From assembly GCA_000154345.1 (NCBI GenBank), contig DS480348.1:434001-498000 (forward strand): a stretch of 64,000 nt of DNA. The letters run 5' to 3'. Numbering within the stretch: the first letter of the stretch is position 1; the number at the start of each line of letters is the position of its first letter. This document shows, piece after piece, positions 57,860 to 64,000 of the stretch. The notes beneath the pieces were generated by a model. It was given only the letters and a program-made list of their open reading frames with translations. It was not told the DNA's origin and searched no databases. The DNA comes from [Clostridium] leptum DSM 753. GTDB lineage: Bacteria; Bacillota; Clostridia; Oscillospirales; Acutalibacteraceae. A program made the position numbers and the translations under genes.

Positions 57860-60229
57860 TTGCGAAAAACGGATATCAGCCGGTATACCGGAGCTCCGGT
57901 TCCCAATGGACGTCACCCTTCATCAGGAACAACGGCAAAGAAAACAGCAGGAATTGTGTTCTCAACGATTTTTAAAATCATTGGGTCTATCTTGCTGATT
58001 ATGTTTTTTACCGGAATTATCGTTGGCTCCTCGGTGCTGATTAACATCTTTAAGATGGCCGATAATACGGTGGATGTGGATTTGCATACCTTAAAGCTGG
58101 ATCTGACCAGCTTTATTTACGTCAACGATGAAAACGGCAATCCGGTGGAATATCAGTCGGTTTACGCTGGGGAAAGCCGGATTTGGGTGGATTACGACAA
58201 CATTCCCGAAGCGATGAAAAACGCGATTATCGCTATTGAGGACAAGCGTTTCTACGACCACAAGGGTGTGGACTGGATTCGCACCGGGGGCGCTGTATTA
58301 AACCTAGCTACCGGCGGCGGTAATTCCGGCGCGGGCGGCGGTTCCACCTTGACGCAGCAGCTCATTAAGAACCTGACCAACCGGAATGACGTCAGCATTA
58401 CCCGCAAGGTAACAGAAATATTCAGCGCCTTGGAGTTTGAGAAAAGATACAGCAAATCTGAAATTCTGGAGGCTTATCTCAATGTAGTTAACTTTGGCAG
58501 CGGCACTAACGGGGTGCAGGCAGCGGCAAAGCTGTATTTCAATAAGGATATCAAAGACTGCTCGATCGCCCAATGCGCCGCTATTGCGGCCATTCCCAAC
58601 AACCCGGTTTGGTATACGCCGCTGGTTTATCCAGAAAACAACAAAGAGCGCAGGGAAAATATTCTGGATCAGATGCATCAGCAAGGAATGATCACACAGG
58701 AAGAATACGACCAGGCTATGCAGGAATCCGCTGCCATGACCTTTGTTGGATATACCGATGACAATGTGGTGGACAATGTGCCTATCGACGATTGGTATGT
58801 GGAGGCGATGCTCAACGATGTAGCGGAGGATTTGGCGGAGGCCCTCAATGTGGATGAGGACAACGCTATGTACATGCTCATGCACAACGGCTATAAGATT
58901 TATTCCGCCATGGATGTGGAGACCCAGAGAATGGCGGAGGAGGTGCTGTCCACTCCGGAGCTGATGCCTCCAGATGAGGATATCCAATTCGGCTATGTGA
59001 TGATGGAATACGACGGCAGAGTCCTGGCTTCGGTGGGCCAGCGCGGCAAAAAGGAAGGAAATCAGTTGTGGGACTTCACCACCAGCGACGACCGTCTGCC
59101 GGCCTCCAGCTTTAAGCCGCTGAGCGCTTACGCTCCAGCCATCGATAAGGGCCTTTTGAATTATTCCAGCCTGGTGCTGGATCAGCCCTTGAAAAATATC
59201 CCGGGTACCGAGGGCGAGTGGCCGCCTAACTGGTATACCGGCTATAAGGGACAAATTCCGGTAGAGTACGCTTTGGAGATTTCATCCAACGCGGCCGCCG
59301 CGCAGACGGTTAACCTTTTGGGCTTGGAAAACAGCTTTGATTTTGTTACCAACACCCTGCATCTAGACTCTTTGAAGGCACCGGAGGATTTGACCTATTC
59401 CGCGATGGCTACCGGAGCCGGATACCACGGCGTTCCTGTCCGAGATATGACGGCGGCGTTCCAGATCTTTGGTAACGGCGGCGTTTATAACGAGCCGTAT
59501 ATGTACTATTATGTAGAGGACAACAACGGAAACGTGGTGCTGGATAACCGGAACAAGCAGGGCGAACAGGCGATTAAGAGCACTACCGCCACCATTATGC
59601 GCCACCTGCTCCAAAACGTTACCACCGGCGCCGAGGGTACCGGCGGCATGGCGAAGGTGCCCGGCTGGCTCACCTACGGCAAAACTGGTACCACGGATGA
59701 GAATGAATATAACTGGTTTATCGGCGGCACCCGCCACGCGGTGGCCGGCCTGTGGTGCGGTTATGAGACTCCTGCGCCGATTGGCTATGAAACCAATTAT
59801 TCAAAAACCGTTTGGCGGGAAATCATGACCCGCTATTTGGCGGATAAGGATCCCAACGACGATTTTATCGACGATCCTAATGTGGTGTCTAGAGCCTATT
59901 GCAAGCAGACCGGCAAGCTTGCCGGGGATAAGTGCTCTGATACCGGGATAGGTTACTATGATATCAGTAATTTGCCGGCGGTTTGCGACGGCGTCCATCC
60001 GAATTCCAGCTCTTCTGACCTGAACAGCAGCCAGGTAGCGTCTATCCCCAGCTCGTCCGTACCGTCGTCTATCCCATCGGATATTCCATCCAGTGAGGAA
60101 CCGTCGTCTGAGGAGCCGGTTTCCAGTGAAGATCCGTCGTCGTCTTCCTCTGAGCCTTCCAGCTCTGAGGGAACATCCAGTGAGCCGTCAGCCTCGGAAG
60201 ATGGTTCCGCAACGGATCCAAGTGAATAG
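57860..60229 (+). CDS. class A penicillin-binding protein (PBP1A type)
   Basis: 789-residue bifunctional peptidoglycan synthase. Transmembrane anchor at about residues 35-60, glycosyltransferase domain (GT51) with the Glu in AIEDKRFYDHKGVDW and GGGSTLTQQLIKN, then transpeptidase domain with SSFKPL (active-site Ser), SSNAAAA (SxN) and YGKTGTTD (KTG). The last 60 residues are a low-complexity Ser/Pro/Glu tail with repeated SSEEPSS-type units. The TTG at 57860, with AGGAGG 9 bases before, is chosen over the TTG at 57827. Confidence 0.95.
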   Translation: MRKTDISRYTGAPVPNGRHPSSGTTAKKTAGIVFSTIFKIIGSILLIMFFTGIIVGSSVLINIFKMADNTVDVDLHTLKLDLTSFIYVNDENGNPVEYQSVYAGESRIWVDYDNIPEAMKNAIIAIEDKRFYDHKGVDWIRTGGAVLNLATGGGNSGAGGGSTLTQQLIKNLTNRNDVSITRKVTEIFSALEFEKRYSKSEILEAYLNVVNFGSGTNGVQAAAKLYFNKDIKDCSIAQCAAIAAIPNNPVWYTPLVYPENNKERRENILDQMHQQGMITQEEYDQAMQESAAMTFVGYTDDNVVDNVPIDDWYVEAMLNDVAEDLAEALNVDEDNAMYMLMHNGYKIYSAMDVETQRMAEEVLSTPELMPPDEDIQFGYVMMEYDGRVLASVGQRGKKEGNQLWDFTTSDDRLPASSFKPLSAYAPAIDKGLLNYSSLVLDQPLKNIPGTEGEWPPNWYTGYKGQIPVEYALEISSNAAAAQTVNLLGLENSFDFVTNTLHLDSLKAPEDLTYSAMATGAGYHGVPVRDMTAAFQIFGNGGVYNEPYMYYYVEDNNGNVVLDNRNKQGEQAIKSTTATIMRHLLQNVTTGAEGTGGMAKVPGWLTYGKTGTTDENEYNWFIGGTRHAVAGLWCGYETPAPIGYETNYSKTVWREIMTRYLADKDPNDDFIDDPNVVSRAYCKQTGKLAGDKCSDTGIGYYDISNLPAVCDGVHPNSSSSDLNSSQVASIPSSSVPSSIPSDIPSSEEPSSEEPVSSEDPSSSSSEPSSSEGTSSEPSASEDGSATDPSE

Positions 60230-60243
60230 GAATCGCAGGCTTT

Positions 60244-60273
60244 AGCGGGGAGAAGGATTCTCCCCGCTTTTTT
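60244..60273 (+). terminator. rho-independent terminator after the PBP gene
   Basis: AGCGGGGAGAA and TTCTCCCCGCT pair around GGA, then six T's. Confidence 0.92.
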
Positions 60274-60491
60274 GTAATGGATTGGTTCCCCAAAAACTGG
60301 CGGTTCCCTTTTTCTGTATTTTGTGTTATGATAAAAGAGAGTAATCGGGAGTAAACATGAGAAATCCTGAGATTTTTAGAGATAATTTCGAATAACCTCG
60401 AATTTTTGCCGATAACCCTGTTTGAAAGCATTGCCGTAAGATGGTAAACTGTATTTCGTGACAGCACAATCGTATCTGAGAGGTGGACGGT

Positions 60492-60935
60492 TTGAACCAG
60501 GCAAAATTATTGTTGGTATCGGCGGATGCCTTGCCGGAGGTGTTCCGGCGGGTTGTGGAAGCGAAGCAGTATTTGATGTCAGGCGCGGCTGCCAATACTT
60601 CCGAGGCCGCTAGAATGGCGGGAATATCCCGCAGCGCCTATTACAAATACAAGGATTCCGTTTATCCCTATCAAAGCAAGGGGGCCAGCCGTCTGGTGAC
60701 CATTCACGCAGTGCTGGAGGATCGTCCCGGTGTGCTGATGGCGCTGATTTCCTCTTTTTATGACGCCGGCGCCAACATCCTAACGGTGAATCAAAATATC
60801 CCGGTGATGGGTGCGGCGCTGGTTTCCATTTCCGCCAGAGTGGATACCGTAAAAATTCCGGTGGATTTTCTGCTGGATTCCCTGAGAAAAGTCGACGGGG
60901 TTCAAACCATTGAAAACATTACAGGCGAACAGTAA
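60492..60935 (+). CDS. ACT-domain regulator, PheB/ThrR family
   Basis: 147-residue protein: N-terminal part with a helix-turn-helix-like segment (ANTSEAARMAGISRSAYYKYKD, split over about residues 34-55) and a C-terminal ACT domain (VTIHAVLEDRPGVLMALISSFYDAGANI, about residues 72-100), which usually binds amino acids. Known as the UPF0735/PheB family; a Bacillus member has been linked to repression of threonine biosynthesis. It lies 19 bases before hom, so a role in threonine/aspartate-family control fits. TTG 60492 with AGAGGTGG 6 bases upstream. Confidence 0.88.
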   Translation: MNQAKLLLVSADALPEVFRRVVEAKQYLMSGAAANTSEAARMAGISRSAYYKYKDSVYPYQSKGASRLVTIHAVLEDRPGVLMALISSFYDAGANILTVNQNIPVMGAALVSISARVDTVKIPVDFLLDSLRKVDGVQTIENITGEQ

Positions 60936-60954
60936 AGCTGAAAGGCGTGAGAAT

Positions 60955-62199
60955 ATGGTAAAAGTAGCAATTATGGGATATGGTGTGGTAGGCTCCGGGG
61001 TAGCCCAGGTGTTGACCGACCATTATGACAGCATCGCCGGGCGGGCAAAAGAGGAGATTGATATTAAATATATCCTGGATCTCCGGGATTTTCCGGATAG
61101 TCCTTTTCAAGGCAAGTTCATTAAGGATTTTGCCGTTATTTTAAACGATCCGGAGGTCCGGGTCGTAGCGGAGGTCATGGGAGGGCTTCACCCGGCCTAC
61201 GATTATGTAAAGGCTCTGCTGGAAGCGGGAAAAAGTGTGGTGACCTCCAATAAGGAGCTGGTCGCCGCCAAGGGCGCGGAGCTTTTAAAAATCGCCCAGG
61301 AGAAAAACGTAAACTTTTTATTTGAAGCCAGCGTAGGCGGCGGTATCCCGATTATCCGGCCAATCAGCCAGTGCCTGGCCGCCAATGATGTGATTGAAAT
61401 CGCCGGCATCCTGAATGGTACCACTAATTTTATCCTGACCAAGATGATCCGGGAAAATATGAAGTTCGAGGACGCTTTGGCCCTGGCACAAAAGCTTGGC
61501 TACGCGGAAAGAAATCCTGCCGCCGATATTGAGGGGGCGGACGCCTGCCGGAAGATTTGTATTTTGGCGAGTCTGGCGTTCGGCAAGCACGTATATCCGG
61601 AGCAGGTACATACTCAGGGAATCACGAAGATTACCCTGGAGGATGTGGCTTATGCGGCGGCCTGGGGCGGCGTTATTAAGCTGATCGGCCAGGTAAAGAA
61701 GCTGGACAATGGTAAAGTGGAAATCGTGGTGGCGCCTATGTTTATTTCCCACGAAAGCCAGCTGTCCAGCGTGGACGATGTATTTAACGGTATTTTAGTC
61801 CGGGGCGACGCCACGGGAGACGTGGTGTTCTATGGCAAGGGCGCCGGCAAGCTGCCGACCGCCAGCGCCGTAGTGGCGGATATCATCGATTGCGTTAAGC
61901 ATTTTAAAGCGAGAAAATATTTATACTGGGATGACGCCCAAGAGGGTTATGTGTCCCCTTATGAGGACAGTGTGATTTCCGTATACATCAGGGCCGCGGC
62001 GGAAAATGACCATAAAGGCTTGAGAATTGCAGAAAAAGCCTTTGGAAAGGTCAAACGTCTGGTGCGGTCTGACGCGCCGGAAAGCGAATTCGCTTTTGTT
62101 ACGGAGCCTAAGTCCGTGATGGAAATCAACGCCTGCTGTGAAGCGATGAAGGACCAGGGGGTCGAGGTCTTAAGCATGATCCGGCTCAGCGATCTTTAA
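60955..62199 (+). CDS. hom: homoserine dehydrogenase
   Basis: 414-residue NAD(P)-dependent enzyme reducing aspartate semialdehyde to homoserine. Rossmann motif IMGYGVVGSGVAQVL, catalytic region FEASVGGGIPIIRP and NGTTNFILTKM, and the lysine in AYAAAWGGVIKLIGQ-type sequence. The C-terminal 90 residues look like an ACT domain (YIRAAAENDHKGLRIAEKAFG), the usual threonine-feedback site. ATG 60955. Confidence 0.95.
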   Translation: MVKVAIMGYGVVGSGVAQVLTDHYDSIAGRAKEEIDIKYILDLRDFPDSPFQGKFIKDFAVILNDPEVRVVAEVMGGLHPAYDYVKALLEAGKSVVTSNKELVAAKGAELLKIAQEKNVNFLFEASVGGGIPIIRPISQCLAANDVIEIAGILNGTTNFILTKMIRENMKFEDALALAQKLGYAERNPAADIEGADACRKICILASLAFGKHVYPEQVHTQGITKITLEDVAYAAAWGGVIKLIGQVKKLDNGKVEIVVAPMFISHESQLSSVDDVFNGILVRGDATGDVVFYGKGAGKLPTASAVVADIIDCVKHFKARKYLYWDDAQEGYVSPYEDSVISVYIRAAAENDHKGLRIAEKAFGKVKRLVRSDAPESEFAFVTEPKSVMEINACCEAMKDQGVEVLSMIRLSDL

Positions 62200-62217
62200 T
62201 GAGGCAGGTAGCGATTC

Positions 62218-63114
62218 ATGATACGTATTGAAGTACCGGCGACCAGCGCCAACCTAGGCTCTGGATTCGACTGCCTGGGATTAGCTCTGACCATGTATAA
62301 CCAGGTGTGGATGGAGGAGGCCGACGGTGTTGAGATCATTTCCCGAGACGGCCTTTCCATCCCTGTGGATGAAAGCAATTTGATCTATTGGTCGGCAAAA
62401 AAGCTTTATGAACGGTGCTCCAGGAGGCTTCCCGGCCTGCATATCGAGCAGCAAAGCGATATTCCCATGGCCAGAGGCCTGGGCAGCAGTTCGGCTTGTA
62501 TTGTGGCGGGACTGCTGGGAGCTAACCGCTTTTTGGGCAGCCCCTTATCCATGCAGGAACTGGTAAACCTGGCCTGTGAAATCGAGGGGCACCCGGATAA
62601 TATTGCTCCCGCGTTTTTAGGGGGGCTGGTAACCTCTGCAATGGAGGGGGGACGGGTTCACAGCATTTCCGTGCCGGTCTCGCCGAAAATTCATTTTGCG
62701 GCGCTGATACCACCCTTCGAATTGAAAACAGAGGTTGCCAGAGGCGCTTTGCCGGAGGAGTATTCCCGTAGGGATGCGGTGTATAATTTAAGCCGTTCGG
62801 CCCTGATGACCGCGGCGCTGTTTTCCGGCAGTCTGGAAAATCTGAGGGTGGCGGTTCAGGACCGGCTGCATCAGCCTTACCGGATGAAATTTATTCCCGG
62901 CTTTGAAACCGTGATCCGGATGAGTTACGAGCTGGGTTCTCTGGGAACGTATTTAAGCGGCGCCGGCCCCACTATGATTTCGATTGTGGATGACGAGGGC
63001 GTTAAAATTTTTCGAGAGCACGCGGTGGCACATATGGAAGAAATGGGGATCAGCGGCTGGCGTCTGGAAATTTTAGAAACCGATCCAAAGGGTGCGAGAA
63101 TCTGCATTGATTAG
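62218..63114 (+). CDS. thrB: homoserine kinase
   Basis: 298-residue GHMP-family kinase making O-phosphohomoserine. Starts IRIEVPATSANLGSGFDCLGLALTMY (split), with the ATP loop PMARGLGSSSACIVAGLLGAN and the C-terminal YLSGAGPTMISIVDD. Eighteen bases after hom. thrC, the next enzyme, is not between them. Confidence 0.96.
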   Translation: MIRIEVPATSANLGSGFDCLGLALTMYNQVWMEEADGVEIISRDGLSIPVDESNLIYWSAKKLYERCSRRLPGLHIEQQSDIPMARGLGSSSACIVAGLLGANRFLGSPLSMQELVNLACEIEGHPDNIAPAFLGGLVTSAMEGGRVHSISVPVSPKIHFAALIPPFELKTEVARGALPEEYSRRDAVYNLSRSALMTAALFSGSLENLRVAVQDRLHQPYRMKFIPGFETVIRMSYELGSLGTYLSGAGPTMISIVDDEGVKIFREHAVAHMEEMGISGWRLEILETDPKGARICID

Positions 63115-63166
63115 CATATTCTGGTATGAAGATACCTTGAATTATAATTTTGGAGGATAGCCGTTT

Positions 63167-64000
63167 ATGAGTCTAATAGTTCAAAAATTTGGCGGAAGCT
63201 CAGTAGCGGATGCCGAGCGTGTGTTCAATGTTGCCGGTATCGTGACGGATACTTACAAAAAAGGCAATGATGTTGTTGTAGTGGTGTCCGCTCAAGGCGA
63301 TACTACAGACGACTTGATTGAAAAAGCGAAAGAGATCAATCCTGACGCGTCAAAGCGGGAAATGGATATGCTGCTTACCAGCGGAGAACAAATTTCGATC
63401 TCGCTGTTGGCGATGGCCATTGAGAAACTGGGATACCCAGTTGTGTCTTTGCTGGGATGGCAGGCTGGCTTTAACACCAGTTCAGCATATGGCAGTGCTA
63501 GAATTAAGCGAGTGATTCCAGATCGGATCAAAAAAGAGCTGGATAAGCGTAATATCGTGATTGTAGCGGGTTTCCAAGGAATCAACCGTTACGGCGATAT
63601 GACTACCTTGGGTCGGGGCGGTTCCGATACCAGCGCCGTGGCTATCGCTTCGGTGATGCATGCGGATCTATGCCAGATTTATACGGATGTGGAAGGCGTT
63701 TATACCGCAGATCCTCGAAAGGTGCCTGGTGCGCGGAAGCTTTCTGAGATTTCTTACGATGAAATGCTGGAACTGGCCACGCTGGGAGCCCAGGTTTTGA
63801 ACAACCGCTCTGTGGAAATGGCCAAAAAATATAATATTGAACTCGAGGTGCTTTCCAGCTTAACCAAAGCGCCTGGTACGATTGTCAAGGAGGCAGCAAA
63901 AGTGGAAAAAATGTTAATCAGCGGTGTGGCTAAGGATACCAATGTAGCGAGAATTTCGATTATCGGCGTGCCGGATCGTCCCGGCTTAGCCTTCAAGATT
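63167..64000 (+). CDS. aspartate kinase (3' partial)
   Basis: 278 codons visible, running off the window. Begins SLIVQKFGGSSVADAERV, the classic aspartokinase N-terminus, with TSGEQISISLLAMA, GFQGINRYGDMTTLGRGGSDTSAVAIA (about residues 133-160), and ADPRKVPGARKL. The last residues (ISIIGVPDRPGLAF) are the start of the regulatory ACT pair. GGAGG is 9 bases before ATG 63167; a TATAAT lies at 63141-63149. With hom and thrB it feeds threonine synthesis. Confidence 0.96.
   Translation, partial: MSLIVQKFGGSSVADAERVFNVAGIVTDTYKKGNDVVVVVSAQGDTTDDLIEKAKEINPDASKREMDMLLTSGEQISISLLAMAIEKLGYPVVSLLGWQAGFNTSSAYGSARIKRVIPDRIKKELDKRNIVIVAGFQGINRYGDMTTLGRGGSDTSAVAIASVMHADLCQIYTDVEGVYTADPRKVPGARKLSEISYDEMLELATLGAQVLNNRSVEMAKKYNIELEVLSSLTKAPGTIVKEAAKVEKMLISGVAKDTNVARISIIGVPDRPGLAFKI

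Noticed and set aside
58304..59254. 316-codon minus-strand frame opposite the PBP gene
   Set aside because: Shadow frame; the plus strand has all PBP catalytic motifs.
1..64000. CRISPR array, prophage or toxin-antitoxin module
   Set aside because: No regularly spaced repeats, phage structural genes or paired toxin-antitoxin genes were seen while reading both strands.

Overview
The window reads as a chromosomal segment of a spore-forming, strictly anaerobic clostridium, probably from the Oscillospiraceae/Ruminococcaceae side of the class. Evidence: Firmicutes-type L27 with a cleavable N-terminus next to its protease Prp, a SigH-like sigma factor, an alpha/beta-type small acid-soluble spore protein (SASP), BofC- and PdaB-like sporulation proteins, a FabT-headed fatty-acid operon, and the HydE/F/G hydrogenase maturation set. 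Coding density is high. Most genes are GC-rich at third positions, and TTG/GTG starts are common.

Layout. 1-3 kb: end of folD, a TfoX-C protein, a HAD phosphatase. 3.1-7.1 kb: rplU-prp-rpmA, obgE, mrnC and a YitT membrane protein. 7.2-10 kb: a very small Asn/Gln-rich gene on the minus strand behind a sigma-G-like promoter, rsmF, ilvE. 10-16 kb: an RluA-type pseudouridine synthase, murA, walJ-rlmH and a B12/radical SAM protein. 16.2-23 kb: comM, sigH, a zinc-ribbon protein, a DUF1858 protein, trmK-nif3 and an NFACT (RqcH) gene, closing with tRNA-Ala(GGC).

23.2-31.6 kb is a visibly more AT-rich block. It holds a MacA/MacB-like efflux operon (adaptor, ATPase, permease) with a divergent two-component system. 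The ATPase gene is split by a complete group II intron of about 2.5 kb inserted antisense to it; removing the intron restores the reading frame exactly. The adaptor is fused in frame to a sigma-factor-like N-terminal domain.

32-45 kb: a LysM protein, asnS, an aminotransferase, secD-secF, a TIM-barrel isomerase, nrdR, a PdaB-like deacetylase homolog, and the hyd maturation operon (TM1266-like regulator, hydE, hydG, hydF). Upstream of that operon is a terminated transcript of about 190 nt with no coding content. 45.7-56 kb: a DUF3810 protein, then fabT-fabH-acpP-fabD-fabG-fabF-accB-fabZ-accC-accD-accA. This covers malonyl-CoA formation and the elongation cycle but lacks an enoyl-ACP reductase. 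56-60.3 kb: an unrecognised protein, a SASP, a BofC-like protein and a class A PBP. 60.4-64 kb: an ACT-domain regulator, hom, thrB and the start of an aspartate kinase.

The observations I rate highest are the sigma-G-like promoter driving a 46-residue Asn/Gln-rich protein, the antisense intron in the ABC ATPase, the sigma-like/adaptor fusion, and the structured non-coding transcript ahead of the hyd operon. All calls were made by reading the sequence; no database search or folding program was run.
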